Source: Inquilinus limosus
GTDB lineage: Bacteria; Pseudomonadota; Alphaproteobacteria; DSM-16000; Inquilinaceae
Reading direction: 5' to 3'
Assembly: GCF_002195995.1 (NCBI RefSeq)
Contig: NZ_NHON01000016.1
Span: 1-64,000, forward strand
Length of the DNA stretch: 64,000 bases
The position numbers and the translations under genes were made by a program. The notes below the pieces were generated by a model, which saw only the letters and a program-made list of their open reading frames with translations, was not told where the DNA came from and made no database searches. This document shows, piece by piece, positions 8,845-17,949 of the stretch (within the stretch, counting starts at the first letter, position 1; each line of letters starts with the position of its first letter).

Positions 8845-9558
8845 ATGATCGCCGCCCCGACACCCGTCTTGACCGACGCCGAGATCCTGGCCCGCCTGCT
8901 GTACCGGGATGGGCTGATGCTGATCCTCGACAAGCCGGCCGGGCTGCCGGTGCATGCCGGGCCGAAGGGCGGCCCGGTGCTGGACCACCATCTCGACGCG
9001 CTGCGCTTCGGCCTGCCGCACCCGCCCGCCCTCGCGCATCGCCTGGACAAGGACACCAGCGGCTGCCTGGTGCTGGGCCGGCACCGCAAGGCCACGGCGA
9101 CGCTGGGCGAGCTGTTCGCCTCCGGCAAGGTCTCGAAGACCTATTGGGCGGTGGTCGAGGGCGGCCCCGCCCAGGATGAAGGCCGCATCGACCTGCCGCT
9201 GGCCAAGCGGTCGGCGCAGCGCGGCTGGTGGATGAAGGTCGACCCCGCCGGCCAGCCGGCGCAGAGCGAGTTCCGCGTGCTGGGCCGCGCCGGCGGCCTG
9301 GCCTGGCTGGAGCTGCGGCCGCTGACCGGGCGCACCCACCAGCTGCGGCTGCACTGCTCCGCCTCCGGCTTCCCGATCCTGGGCGATGCGATCTACGGCA
9401 CCGCCGGCCGCGGGCCGGAGGCGCCACCGCTGCACCTGCACGCCCATGCCGTGTCGGTGCCGCTCTACCCCAAGAAGCCGCCGGTCGCGGCCGAGGCGGC
9501 GGCGCCACCGCATCTCGCTGAGACCCTGCGGCGATTCGATCCGAGGCCCGCCGGCTGA
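8845..9558 (+). CDS. RluA-family pseudouridine synthase
   Basis: Converts uridine to pseudouridine in rRNA or tRNA. The catalytic motif HRLDKDTSG (residues 65-73) contains the active-site Asp68. LDKPAGLPVHAG and the later ELRPLTGRTHQLRLH are the other RluA landmarks. At 237 residues it is short for the family: no N-terminal S4 domain is present, as in the RluA/TruC-like subgroups. The exact target nucleotide is not predictable. It stands as a single gene. Confidence 0.9.
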   Translation: MIAAPTPVLTDAEILARLLYRDGLMLILDKPAGLPVHAGPKGGPVLDHHLDALRFGLPHPPALAHRLDKDTSGCLVLGRHRKATATLGELFASGKVSKTYWAVVEGGPAQDEGRIDLPLAKRSAQRGWWMKVDPAGQPAQSEFRVLGRAGGLAWLELRPLTGRTHQLRLHCSASGFPILGDAIYGTAGRGPEAPPLHLHAHAVSVPLYPKKPPVAAEAAAPPHLAETLRRFDPRPAG

Positions 9559-9813
9559 GTCGCCGCTGCGGTTGCGGCCGACACATCGGCGCCCGGCTCC
9601 GAGTCGCCCCGCACTCCGTCTCGCTTGCCGTCATCCCGTGGGCCGCAGGCCGTCCGTAGGTCCGTGGCCCCGGCCGCCGGCGCGGGCGGCGAAAGCTCCG
9701 CAAACCGGCCGCGACAGGATCCGCCGAGACACAACACATGGCGGCGAACATCCCTGGGAACCACAACCTGTTGCATATCCGGATCGAACCGGGTTCAATG
9801 GTCGAGAACCCCT

Positions 9814-10569
9814 GTGTTGACGGCCGGATCGCGCCCGGCTACGCCCCTGACCGTGACAACAGCAGCCCGCACCCGCCCCGCCATCCGCTTCCGTGGTCGT
9901 TCCTTCATGGCGCTCGTCCTGGCGCCGGAACCGCCGATCACGGACTGGCTCACCGAGCTCGACGCCCAGATCCAGCGTTCGCCGGCCTTCTTCCAGGGCC
10001 GCCCCGTGGTGGTCGACCTGTCGGCCCTGCCGATGCGCAAGCAGGACCTGACGGCGCTGATCGAGGACCTGCAGCAGCGCGATATCCGTCTGATCGGGAT
10101 CGAGGGTGCCGACCCGTCCTGGCTCGGCTCCGAGGCCTGGGGCCTGCCGCCGATGATGACCGGCAGCCGCCCCGCCGGGATGATCGAGGTGCCGGACGGG
10201 GCCGAGGCCGCGACACCGGCGGCGGCCGAGGCGCGGCCCGCCGCCTCGCTGCTGCTGGACCGGCCGGTGCGCTCCGGCCAGTCGGTGATCTTCCCCGAGG
10301 GCGACGTGACGGTCGTCGGCTCGGTCGCCTCGGGTGCCGAGATCATCGCCGGTGGGTCGATCCACGTGTACGGCACGCTGCGCGGCCGGGCGATCGCGGG
10401 ATCGACCGGCAACGGCCGGGCCCGCATCTTCTGCCGCAAGCTCGAGGCCGAGCTGCTGGCCATCGACGGTCTCTACAAGACCGCGGACGACATGGAGCCG
10501 AAGCTGCGCGGCAGGGCGGTGCAGGCTTGGCTCGACGGCGACGCCATGGTTCTGGCAGCCCTGGACTGA
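9814..10569 (+). CDS. minC: Septum site-determining protein MinC
   Basis: FtsZ polymerisation inhibitor that, with MinD, prevents division at the poles. The N-terminal domain begins with IRFRGRSFMALVLAPE and the C-terminal beta-helix contains VRSGQSVIFPEGDVTVVGSVASGAEIIAGGSIHVYGTLRG in consecutive turns. The open frame continues upstream, but GTG at 9814 (or TTG at 9817) gives a protein of about 251 residues, close to normal. No strong ribosome site separates these choices. It is first gene of minC-minD-minE, followed by minD after a 23-bp gap. Confidence 0.9.
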   Translation: MLTAGSRPATPLTVTTAARTRPAIRFRGRSFMALVLAPEPPITDWLTELDAQIQRSPAFFQGRPVVVDLSALPMRKQDLTALIEDLQQRDIRLIGIEGADPSWLGSEAWGLPPMMTGSRPAGMIEVPDGAEAATPAAAEARPAASLLLDRPVRSGQSVIFPEGDVTVVGSVASGAEIIAGGSIHVYGTLRGRAIAGSTGNGRARIFCRKLEAELLAIDGLYKTADDMEPKLRGRAVQAWLDGDAMVLAALD

Positions 10570-10592
10570 GGCATCAGAGGAGAATAGCGAAT

Positions 10593-11408
10593 ATGGCCAA
10601 GGTCTTGGTCGTGACATCCGGAAAGGGCGGGGTCGGCAAGACGACCTCCACCGCGGCGCTGGGCGCGGCCTTGGCCCAGAGCGGGCAGAACGTCGTCGTC
10701 GTCGATTTCGACGTCGGCCTGCGCAACCTCGACCTGGTGATGGGGTCCGAGCGCCGCGTGGTGTTCGACCTGATCAACGTGGTCCAGGGCGACGCCAAGC
10801 TGCCGCAGGCGCTGATCCGCGACAAGCGGGTCGACACCCTGTCGCTGCTGGCCGCGTCGCAGACCCGCGACAAGGACGCCCTGACCATGGAGGGCGTGTC
10901 CCGCGTCATCGGCGAGCTCAAGGAGAAGTTCGACTGGGTGATCTGCGACAGCCCGGCCGGTATCGAGAAGGGCGCCGTCCTGGCCATGCGCCACGCCGAC
11001 ATGGCCGTGGTGGTGACCAACCCCGAGGTCTCCTCCGTCCGTGACTCCGACCGTATCATCGGCCTGCTCGATTCCAAGACCGAGCGCGCCGAGAAGGGCG
11101 AGCGTGTCGAGAAGCACCTGCTGCTGACCCGCTACGACGCCGGCCGGGCCGAGCGCGGCGAGATGCTGAAGACCGAGGACGTGCTGGAGATCCTGTCGAT
11201 CCCGCTGCTCGGCATCATCCCCGAGAGCGAGGAGGTGCTGCGGGCCTCGAACATGGGCGCGCCGGTCACGCTGAACGCGCCGCAGAGCGCCCCGGCCCGC
11301 GCCTATTTCGACGCGGTCAAGCGCCTGAAGGGCGAGACGGTCGAGATGTCGGTGCCCAGCGACAAGAAGGGCATCTTCGCCAAGCTGTTCGGCCGGAGGG
11401 TTGCATGA
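10593..11408 (+). CDS. minD: Septum site-determining ATPase MinD
   Basis: Membrane-binding ATPase of the ParA/MinD family that recruits MinC and oscillates with MinE. The deviant Walker A KGGVGKTT is at residues 11-18. [17 protein letters not shown] and [14 protein letters not shown] follow as switch and Walker B regions. The C-terminal amphipathic membrane-targeting helix ([13 protein letters not shown]) is intact. Length is 271 aa. A strong AGAGGAGAA lies upstream of ATG 10593. The stop overlaps the minE start by four bases (ATGA), implying coupled translation. Confidence 0.97.
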   Translation: MAKVLVVTSGKGGVGKTTSTAALGAALAQSGQNVVVVDFDVGLRNLDLVMGSERRVVFDLINVVQGDAKLPQALIRDKRVDTLSLLAASQTRDKDALTMEGVSRVIGELKEKFDWVICDSPAGIEKGAVLAMRHADMAVVVTNPEVSSVRDSDRIIGLLDSKTERAEKGERVEKHLLLTRYDAGRAERGEMLKTEDVLEILSIPLLGIIPESEEVLRASNMGAPVTLNAPQSAPARAYFDAVKRLKGETVEMSVPSDKKGIFAKLFGRRVA

Positions 11409-11683
11409 GCCTGTTCAGCTTCTTCACCAAGCGCAACTCCGCCCCGGTGGCGCGGGAGCGGCTGCAGATCCTGCTGGCCCATGAGCGGTCGGTGATCGGC
11501 GGACGCTCCGACCTGATCGCCACGCTGCAGGAGGAGATCCTGGCGGTGATCGCCAAGCACATCGCGGTCGACCGCGAGAAGGTGCAGGTCAAGCTCGACC
11601 GTGGTGACTCGGTGTCGACGCTCGAGGTCGACATCGAGATCCCGACCCCCTCGGGCCCGGCCCGGATCGCGGCACGGGGCTGA
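11405..11683 (+). CDS. minE: Cell division topological specificity factor MinE
   Basis: Stimulates MinD ATPase to drive pole-to-pole oscillation and restrict MinC to the poles. The 92-residue protein has the N-terminal membrane-binding stretch (SLFSFFTKR), the anti-MinCD helix ([13 protein letters not shown]) and the C-terminal dimerisation domain with [10 protein letters not shown]-like strands. It is last gene of the min operon, overlapping minD by ATGA and followed by a hairpin. Confidence 0.96.
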   Translation: MSLFSFFTKRNSAPVARERLQILLAHERSVIGGRSDLIATLQEEILAVIAKHIAVDREKVQVKLDRGDSVSTLEVDIEIPTPSGPARIAARG

Positions 11684-11692
11684 TCGCCGCCG

Positions 11693-11733
11693 GTCTCACC
11701 CAGAAGGGGCAATGCGGAAGGCCCCGGTGAGAC
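11693..11733. terminator. Hairpin after minE
   Basis: An outer 8-bp stem (11693-11700 with 11726-11733) encloses an inner 5-bp stem (11706-11710 with 11721-11725) in the gap between minE and a convergent methyltransferase gene. The placement suggests a shared terminator. No T-run is present. Confidence 0.45.
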
Positions 11734-11796
11734 GCCGCCCGGCCACGGCTCAGCCGATCCGGCCGGTTTCCCTCCCATGCAGCCCGACGGCGCGCC

Positions 11797-12621
11797 TCAG
11801 CCCTTCACCGCCTCGCCCTTCACGGCTTCGATGGTGAGGCTGAGCGGCAGGCTCGGCCGGTCCACCGGCATCCGCCACAGCCCGTCCGGTCCCTGCATCA
11901 GGCACGGCCACATCTGCCAGGCGGCGGCGTCATGCTCGGGCAGCGCCGTCAGCCGCATCCCGGCCGCCAGCAGCGCACCGACGATGGCGCCGATCGGATG
12001 GGTCCATTCGACCGAGCGGGTGTGGGTGAAGACGGCATCGCGATCGGCGTAGCTGCCCTGCCCCTCGAATTCGAGCGGCGTATCTCGGAAATAGCTGTAG
12101 GTGGGCAGGATCTGGGCGTCCGCGCCGGCCTGTTCCAAGGCCATGCCCAGGGGATGGCCGTCGAGGAAATAGAGCCGACCACCGGGCTTCAGCAGCCCGG
12201 CCACCACCTGCGCCCAGCGGACGATGTCGGGCAGCCAGATGATCGTGCCCCAGCTGGTGAAGACGAGGTCGTGAAGTCCCTCGCCGAGCAGGTGTGGCGC
12301 GTCATAGACGTTACCCTCGACGAATTCGGCGCCGCTGCCGGTCTCGGCCGCCAGAGCCCGGGCCGCGGCGATCGCGGCGGCGGAGAAGTCGAGGCCGGTG
12401 ACCCGCGCGCCGCGCCGGGCGAGATACATCGTGTCCATGCCGAAATGGCACTGCAGATGGGCCACGCGCAGCCCGGCGATGTCGCCGATCTCAGCCGCCT
12501 CGATCGGCCCCAGATCGGTCTCGCCGCGGCGGAAGCCGTCGACATCGTAGAAGGCGGAGCGGAGATGCACCGCCACCCGCTCGTCCCAGTTGGCCCGGTT
12601 GACGGCAACGCCCTCGTGCAT
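11797..12621 (-). CDS. Class I SAM-dependent methyltransferase
   Basis: Predicted small-molecule methyltransferase, 274 residues. The SAM-binding region reads VAHLQCHFGMDTMYLARRGARVTGLDFS: the usual glycine-rich motif I is replaced by LQCHFGMDT, a known variant in one group of these enzymes, with motif II (VTGLD) intact. A later LLKPGGRLYFLD is motif post-III. ATG 12621 has GGGAGGA just upstream. It lies 74 bases downstream of the VOC gene on the same strand and may share its transcript. Substrate unknown. Confidence 0.85.
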   Translation of the reverse strand: MHEGVAVNRANWDERVAVHLRSAFYDVDGFRRGETDLGPIEAAEIGDIAGLRVAHLQCHFGMDTMYLARRGARVTGLDFSAAAIAAARALAAETGSGAEFVEGNVYDAPHLLGEGLHDLVFTSWGTIIWLPDIVRWAQVVAGLLKPGGRLYFLDGHPLGMALEQAGADAQILPTYSYFRDTPLEFEGQGSYADRDAVFTHTRSVEWTHPIGAIVGALLAAGMRLTALPEHDAAAWQMWPCLMQGPDGLWRMPVDRPSLPLSLTIEAVKGEAVKG

Positions 12622-12695
12622 CGGTTCCTCCCCTTCCCGCTCTTCATATCCGGCCCGGTTTCTACCAAAAGGTGCAATGGGCGGACAGGGCCGGA

Positions 12696-13133
12696 TCAAG
12701 CCCGAGGGTGGGGACTCTCCCGGATCGGGGCCTGGAAGCACAGGCCGTAGCCGTCCGGATCGCGGAGATGGAGCTGCCGCATGCCGTAGGGTGCATCGGC
12801 CGGCGGCGCCAGATCCGGCAGCCCGGCCCGCAGCTCCTCATAGACCGCATCGATATCGTCGACGCCGATATACAGGCAGGTGTCGGCGTGCCAGCGCTGC
12901 CGGGCCTCGACCCGCTCCGCCGGGCGCTGCCCGTCGTCATAGGCGGTGTTCAGCATCAGCTGGGCCGGTCCCAGCGCCAGCCACACCCAATGCGGGAACC
13001 GCCCTTCTGGCGTCTCGACCATGGGCGAGGCGTCGATAACCGCGAAGCCCAGCAGTTCCTGGTAGAAGCCCAGCGACCGCGGCATGTCGTGGACCTGCAG
13101 CAGCGGCGTCATGCCCCGCACGGCGATGGCCAT
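12696..13133 (-). CDS. VOC family (glyoxalase/bleomycin-resistance-like) protein
   Basis: A 145-residue vicinal-oxygen-chelate fold protein. Landmarks are TPLLQVHDMPRSLGFYQELLGF at the N-terminus, and LYIGVDDIDAVYEEL then MRQLHLRDPDGYGLCFQAP at the C-terminus. Members are metal-dependent isomerases, dioxygenases or antibiotic-binding proteins, and the specific role cannot be told. ATG 13133 follows an AGGAGGGG run; the open frame extends further upstream without features. It sits between the haem-oxygenase-like and methyltransferase genes, all on the minus strand. Confidence 0.85.
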   Translation of the reverse strand: MAIAVRGMTPLLQVHDMPRSLGFYQELLGFAVIDASPMVETPEGRFPHWVWLALGPAQLMLNTAYDDGQRPAERVEARQRWHADTCLYIGVDDIDAVYEELRAGLPDLAPPADAPYGMRQLHLRDPDGYGLCFQAPIRESPHPRA

Positions 13134-13241
13134 CCCCCGCCCCTCCTCCCTCAGAACCGCTGCGACGATGTATCTTGCCGCGGCGGAGCCGATGCGGAAA
13201 CGGGCGATGTCCGGGCGTCGGACGCCATGGCCGATCACGGG

Positions 13242-13955
13242 TCAGCCTGCCATTCGGCGCGCCGGCATCGCCGACATGCCGTCGACGGCGCGGAGCATCC
13301 CGGCATAGAGCATCCGGGTCATCCGGGCCGAGGTCAGGATCGCATCGATCTCCGCCGGGTCGTCGAGGGCGGGCAGCGCCGCGGCCAGCGTCCGCACATG
13401 GCCTTCCCGCGACTCGACCCGGTTGCGCAGGAAGCCGAGCGCGCGGCGGATGCCGGCGATCCGCGCCGTCCGCTGCATCCCGTCGACCGTCGGCCCGGCG
13501 CAGGTGGCGGCAAGGTATTCGAGCAGATAGGCGACGCCGAGAAAGCCGGCGGGATGGTCGCTGCGGCCGAGGAAGCGGAACCAAGCGATCCAGGCCTGGG
13601 TCGGCGGCGCCGGCACCGAGGTGGCGACATCGGCCCGGCTGAAGCCGAGCGCCTCGAGATCGTCCAGCACCCGCTGGTCCAGCCCCGCCACCTCCCGCGC
13701 CTTCTCCTGCAGCAGCAGGGCCAGCGGCATGTGGCGGCCGTGGTCCAGCATCCGCTCCGCCGCCAGGGCCAGGGTCGGCTGCAGCGCGTGCTGGTAGTGA
13801 TAGGCCTCCCGCAGCGTGTTGGCGTAGGTCGCGATCCCCGCCGACCCGTCGAGCAGGCTGCGGGCGCTGCGGATCTGCCGCACCGCCGCGACCATGGCCA
13901 CCGCCTCGGCATGAAGCGCCTCGAGGAATGCCGCGCCCATCGTCCTCACCACCAT
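13242..13955 (-). CDS. Haem-oxygenase-like fold protein (iron-containing redox enzyme/TenA-type)
   Basis: An all-helical 237-residue protein that resembles the haem oxygenase-like/iron-containing redox enzyme group. Evidence is the helix with TLREAYHYQHALQPTLALAAERM (possible ligand His residues), a second segment HMPLALLLQEKAREVAGLDQR, and FLGVAYLLEYLAATCAGP. The exact subfamily is uncertain. The start is ambiguous: ATG 13955 or ATG 13940. An AT-rich, palindrome-bearing gap lies upstream and is shared with the divergent aldehyde dehydrogenase gene. Confidence 0.6.
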   Translation of the reverse strand: MVVRTMGAAFLEALHAEAVAMVAAVRQIRSARSLLDGSAGIATYANTLREAYHYQHALQPTLALAAERMLDHGRHMPLALLLQEKAREVAGLDQRVLDDLEALGFSRADVATSVPAPPTQAWIAWFRFLGRSDHPAGFLGVAYLLEYLAATCAGPTVDGMQRTARIAGIRRALGFLRNRVESREGHVRTLAAALPALDDPAEIDAILTSARMTRMLYAGMLRAVDGMSAMPARRMAG

Positions 13956-14130
13956 TTATGGGATACGAACAAACCATAAGCACTATTTTATATCGAAGGC
14001 AATACCATTTTTGGTGGTGTATCCCGCAACCTCTTCCCGTCGCCGCTACGCTTGCCCCGCGGACCGCGCAACGATACGAATGCCGCCCATCAGCGCCTTC
14101 GGCGCTTCAAGTTCTCCGGAGTTGTGTTTC
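13956..14130. promoter_or_regulatory. AT-rich divergent regulatory region with inverted repeats
   Basis: This 175-bp gap is strikingly AT-rich compared with its surroundings. It contains GGGATAC at 13960-13966 mirrored by GTATCCC at 14019-14025, and a palindromic ACCA...TGGT element near 14003-14017. It separates the divergent haem-oxygenase-like gene and the aldehyde dehydrogenase gene, so it probably holds both promoters and a regulator site. The regulator is not identifiable. Confidence 0.45.
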
Positions 14131-15633
14131 ATGGAGTTGCACGATCTCATCCGCAGCCTCGGGCTCGATCCCGACGCCCTGACCGGCGGCACGCTGGTCG
14201 TCCGGTCGCCGGTCGACGGCACCGAGATCGCCCGCCTGCACGAGAATACCGAGGCCGATGCCGCCGCCGCGATCGAGCGCGCGTCGAACGCCTTCCTGAA
14301 CTGGCGCACCGTGCCCGGCCCGCGCCGCGGCGAGCTGGTGCGCCTGTTCGGCGAGGAGCTGCGCGCCCACAAGGCCGAGCTGGGGCGGCTGGTCTCGATC
14401 GAGGCCGGCAAGATCCTGCAGGAAGGCCTGGGCGAGGTGCAGGAGATGATCGACATCTGCGACTTCGCGGTCGGCCTCTCCCGCCAGCTCTACGGCCTGA
14501 CCATCGCGTCGGAGCGCCCCGGCCACCGCATGGCCGAGACCTGGCACCCGCTCGGCCCGGTCGGCGTCATCTCGGCCTTCAACTTCCCGGTGGCCGTGTG
14601 GTCCTGGAACGCGGCGCTGGCCTTGGTCTGCGGCGACCCGGTGATCTGGAAGCCGTCGGAGAAGACGCCGGTCACGGCGCTGGCCACCATGGCGATCTTC
14701 CGCAAGGCGGCCGAGCGCTTCGGCGGCGTGCCGGACGGCCTGGCCGAGATCCTGATCGGCGGCCGCGCCATCGGCGAGACGCTGGTCGACAGCCCGAAGG
14801 TGCCGCTGATCTCGGCCACCGGGTCGACCCGGATGGGCCGCGAGGTCGGGCCGCGCGTGGCCCAGCGCCTGGGCCGCTCGCTGCTCGAGCTCGGCGGCAA
14901 CAACGCCATGATCGTCTGCCCGTCGGCCGATCTCGACATGGCGGTGCGCGCCATCCTGTTCGGCGCCGTCGGCACCGCCGGCCAGCGCTGCACCACGCTG
15001 CGCCGGCTGTTCGTGCATGAGAGCGTCTACGACAAGCTGGTCCCGGCCCTGAAACAGGCCTATGGGGCGGTCAGCATCGGCAGCCCGCTGGAGCAGGGCA
15101 AGCTGGTCGGGCCGCTGATCGACAAGGCGTCGTTCGACGGCATGCAGACGGCGCTGGCCGCCGCGCGCGACCAGGGCGGCACCGTCACCGGCGGGGTGCA
15201 GGTCACGGCGGGCGTCCCGGCCGGCGGCTTCTATGTCAGCCCGGCGATCGTCGAGATGCCGGCGCAGAGCGACATCGTCAAGCACGAGACCTTCGCGCCG
15301 ATTCTCTACGTCATGAAGTACCGGGAGTTCGGCCAGGCGCTGATGCAGCACAACGACGTGCCGCAGGGCCTGTCCTCCTGCATCTTCACCACCGACATGC
15401 GCGAGGCCGAGACCTTCCTGTCGGCGGCGGGCAGCGACTGCGGCATCGCCAATGTCAACATCGGCACCTCCGGCGCCGAGATCGGCGGCGCCTTCGGCGG
15501 CGAGAAGGAGACGGGCGGCGGGCGCGAGAGCGGCTCCGACGCCTGGAAGGCCTATATGCGCCGGCAGACCGCGACGGTGAACTACAGCCGCGAGTTGCCG
15601 CTGGCCCAGGGCATCGTGTTCGACCTGGGTTAA
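14131..15633 (+). CDS. ALDH7-type aldehyde dehydrogenase (aminoadipate semialdehyde/piperidine-6-carboxylate type)
   Basis: NAD(P)-dependent aldehyde dehydrogenase of 500 residues. General-base Glu253 lies in LLELGGNNAM and the nucleophile Cys287 in GTAGQRCTTLRR. The C-terminal GGAFGGEKETGGGRESGSD and WKAYMRRQTATVNYS are the signature of the ALDH7/AmaB group, which oxidises alpha-aminoadipate semialdehyde in lysine breakdown. That function is inferred from the family; there are no lysine-catabolism neighbours here to confirm it. ATG 14131 matches the family N-terminus; the frame stays open upstream to 14011. A GGAG sits about 10 bases before the start. Confidence 0.93.
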   Translation: MELHDLIRSLGLDPDALTGGTLVVRSPVDGTEIARLHENTEADAAAAIERASNAFLNWRTVPGPRRGELVRLFGEELRAHKAELGRLVSIEAGKILQEGLGEVQEMIDICDFAVGLSRQLYGLTIASERPGHRMAETWHPLGPVGVISAFNFPVAVWSWNAALALVCGDPVIWKPSEKTPVTALATMAIFRKAAERFGGVPDGLAEILIGGRAIGETLVDSPKVPLISATGSTRMGREVGPRVAQRLGRSLLELGGNNAMIVCPSADLDMAVRAILFGAVGTAGQRCTTLRRLFVHESVYDKLVPALKQAYGAVSIGSPLEQGKLVGPLIDKASFDGMQTALAAARDQGGTVTGGVQVTAGVPAGGFYVSPAIVEMPAQSDIVKHETFAPILYVMKYREFGQALMQHNDVPQGLSSCIFTTDMREAETFLSAAGSDCGIANVNIGTSGAEIGGAFGGEKETGGGRESGSDAWKAYMRRQTATVNYSRELPLAQGIVFDLG

Positions 15634-15676
15634 GCCTCGCTCACGGATCAGCACCGAACCCAGGTCAATTCCCCAT

Positions 15677-15754
15677 TGTCATTGCCGGGCTTGACCCGGC
15701 AGTCCAGAAGGTCTCGACAGACTCTGGATGCCCGGGTCAGGCCCGGGCATGACA
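15677..15754. repeat. Intergenic palindromic repeat, alphaproteobacterial type
   Basis: A long imperfect inverted repeat of about 78 bp starts with TGTCATTGCCGGGCTTGACC and ends with GGGTCAGGCCCGGGCATGACA. The arms can form a near-complete cruciform. Elements of this design are scattered between genes in many alphaproteobacterial genomes. It sits in the 281-bp gap between the aldehyde dehydrogenase and a binding-protein gene. The rest of that gap shows no gene. Confidence 0.8.
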
Positions 15755-15914
15755 GTGTTGGGTTCAGCTGTTGTTCAAGACACCCTATGTCGGCCGAAAA
15801 ATCCGACAAAACGCAGGCGGGCGGCGGTTCCTTGACGGGTCACCGGCCGCCTGCGCTAATGCGCAACAGACGCCCGGCGACGTCAGCCGGGGAGACAAAC
15901 ACGGGGGGTTCCTC

Positions 15915-16880
15915 ATGCAGATCAGCCGTTTGGCACTGGCGGCCGGCGCGGCGCTGGCGCTTCTGTCCTCGGCGGCCGTCGCCGCCGACAAGGTGACCGT
16001 GGCGGTCACCCAGATCGTCGAGCATCCGGCGCTGGACGCCGCCCGCGACGGCGTGAAGAAGGCGCTGGAGGAAGCCGGCTACAAGGACGGCGACAACCTC
16101 GTCTTCCAGTGGGAATCGGCGCAGGGCAACCCGGCCACCGCCGCCCAGATCGCCCAGAAGTTCATCGGCGAGAACCCGAATGTGATCGTGCCGATCGCCA
16201 CCCCCTCGGCCCAGGCCGTGGTCGCGGCGACCCAGGACATCCCGGTGGTCTTCACCGCGGTCACCGACCCGGCCGGCGCGCAGCTGGTCAAGAACCTCGA
16301 CCATCCGGGCGGCAACGTCACCGGCATCTCCGACCTGTCGCCGCTGGCCGATCACCTGAACCTGATCAAGGAGATCGTGCCGAAGGTGAAGACCATCGGC
16401 GTGCCCTATAATCCGGGCGAGGCCAACGCGGCGGCACTGATCGCGGCGCTGCAGGAGATGGCGCCGGAGTGGAAGGTCGAGATCGTCACCGCCGCCGCCG
16501 CCAAATCGGCCGACGTCCAGGGCGCGGCGCAGAGCCTGGTCGGCAAGGTCGACGTGATCTATGTCCCGACCGACAACACCGTGGTCTCGGCGCTCGAAGC
16601 CGTGATCCAGGTCGGCACCGAGAACAAGATCCCGGTCTTCTCCGGCGATACCGACAGCGTCTCGCGCGGCGCCATCGCCTCGGTCGGCTTCGACTATTTC
16701 GAGGTCGGCCGCCAGACCGGCGCGGTCGTGGCCCGCATCCTGAAGGGCGAGAAGCCGGGCGACATCCCGGTCAAGAACGCCAGCGGCACCGACCTGTTCG
16801 TGAACACCAAATCGGCCGCGGCGATGGGCGTCACCATCCCCGAGGCGGTGCTGAGCCGTGCCAAGAAGGTGATCAAGTAA
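15915..16880 (+). CDS. ABC transporter substrate-binding protein (TrpX-like family)
   Basis: Periplasmic binding protein of the ABC_sub_bind family, which includes TrpX of streptococci. The signal peptide (ALAAGAALALLSSAAVAA) is followed by VTVAVTQIVEHPALDAARDG and repeated family landmarks such as PIATPSAQAVVAATQDIPVVFTAVTDP, then VIYVPTDNTVVSAL and PVFSGDTDSVSRGA. The mature protein is about 300 residues. ATG 15915 is preceded by a GGGGGG run at 15903-15908. Permease and ATPase genes follow on the same strand, giving a complete importer. The ligand is not certain; tryptophan or another aromatic compound is a family-based guess. Confidence 0.9.
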   Translation: MQISRLALAAGAALALLSSAAVAADKVTVAVTQIVEHPALDAARDGVKKALEEAGYKDGDNLVFQWESAQGNPATAAQIAQKFIGENPNVIVPIATPSAQAVVAATQDIPVVFTAVTDPAGAQLVKNLDHPGGNVTGISDLSPLADHLNLIKEIVPKVKTIGVPYNPGEANAAALIAALQEMAPEWKVEIVTAAAAKSADVQGAAQSLVGKVDVIYVPTDNTVVSALEAVIQVGTENKIPVFSGDTDSVSRGAIASVGFDYFEVGRQTGAVVARILKGEKPGDIPVKNASGTDLFVNTKSAAAMGVTIPEAVLSRAKKVIK

Positions 16881-16889
16881 GCGTCCTGA

Positions 16890-16918
16890 CCCCCTCTCCC
16901 GCCCGGGAGAGGGGGTTT
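16890..16918 (+). terminator. Hairpin with short T-run between binding-protein and permease genes
   Basis: A perfect 11-bp stem (16890-16900 with 16905-16915) with a 4-base loop is followed by TTT. It may be a partial terminator or an mRNA-stabilising structure that lets the binding protein be made in excess over the membrane parts, a common arrangement in importer operons. Confidence 0.5.
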
Positions 16919-17027
16919 CCGCTTCTCCGCCCCGACCGGGCCGACCGGACATGACAGATCCGGCCGCAGCCCGTATACCGGGGCCTTCTCGTGTTCGCGG
17001 CCTCCGGCCGCCCCGCAGGATGTGTTG

Positions 17028-17948
17028 ATGAGTCTGATCGCCTTTCTCGGCGCGATCGAAATCGGGCTGATCTTTGCCCTCGTCGCGCTCGGGGTGTTCC
17101 TGTCCTTCCGGGTCCTGAACTTTCCCGATCTGACCGTCGACGGCAGCTTCCCGCTGGGCGCCGCCACCACCGCCACCCTGATCGTCGCCGGCATGGACCC
17201 GGTGCTGGCGACGCTGGTCGGGGTCGCGGCGGGCGCGCTGGCCGGCCTCGTCACCGCCTGGCTCAACGTCCGCTTCGGCATCCTGCACCTGCTGGCCAGC
17301 ATCCTGACCATGATCGCGCTGTTCTCGATCAACCTGCGGATCATGGGCAAGCCGAACGTGGCACTGATCAACCAGGACACGGTGATCAACCTGTTCACCT
17401 GGCTGATGCCGGCGATCGAGGGCACCGGCCTGCCGGCGCGGGCGACGCTGAAGGTGGTGGTGCTGGCGATCATCGTCGTGATCGTCGGGCTGGCCCTCGG
17501 CCGCTTCCTGACCTCGGAGTTCGGCCTGGCCATGCGCGCCACCGGCGCCAATTCGCGGATGGCGCGGGCGCAGGGCATCTCGACCAAGCTGCACATCTAT
17601 GTCGGCATGGCGCTGTCGAACGCGCTGGTGGCCCTGGCCGGCTCGCTGTTCGCCCAGACCGCCGGCTTCGCCGACGTGACCGTCGGCACCGGCACCATCG
17701 TGGTCGGCCTCGCCGCCGTCATCTTGGGCGAGACCATGATCCGCACCCGCAGGATCGTGGTGATGCTGGCCGCCTGCGTGCTGGGCGCCGTGATCTACCG
17801 CATCGTCATCGCCCTGGCGCTGAACACCAATTGGCTCGGGCTGCAATCCTCCGACCTCAACCTGGTGACGGCGCTGCTGGTCGGCATCGCCCTGATGCTG
17901 CCGGGCATGCGCAACCCCCTGAAATCCCTGTTCCGGCGGAGCGCCTGA
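17028..17948 (+). CDS. ABC transporter permease (TrpY-like, branched-chain permease superfamily)
   Basis: Integral membrane permease of the importer encoded with the 15915 binding protein. The 306-residue protein has about eight hydrophobic segments and the family sequence FRVLNFPDLTVDGSFPLGAA near the N-terminus, plus SEFGLAMRATGANSRMARAQGIS as the cytoplasmic coupling loop. ATG 17028 is preferred over GTG 17022 because AGGA lies seven bases before it. The gene ends one base before the start of the ATPase gene, implying coupled translation. Confidence 0.9.
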   Translation: MSLIAFLGAIEIGLIFALVALGVFLSFRVLNFPDLTVDGSFPLGAATTATLIVAGMDPVLATLVGVAAGALAGLVTAWLNVRFGILHLLASILTMIALFSINLRIMGKPNVALINQDTVINLFTWLMPAIEGTGLPARATLKVVVLAIIVVIVGLALGRFLTSEFGLAMRATGANSRMARAQGISTKLHIYVGMALSNALVALAGSLFAQTAGFADVTVGTGTIVVGLAAVILGETMIRTRRIVVMLAACVLGAVIYRIVIALALNTNWLGLQSSDLNLVTALLVGIALMLPGMRNPLKSLFRRSA

Positions 17949-17949
17949 G

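Noticed and set aside
12672-13979. 435-codon plus-strand frame opposite the VOC and haem-oxygenase-like genes
   Set aside because: The minus-strand products show family motifs; this frame shows none.
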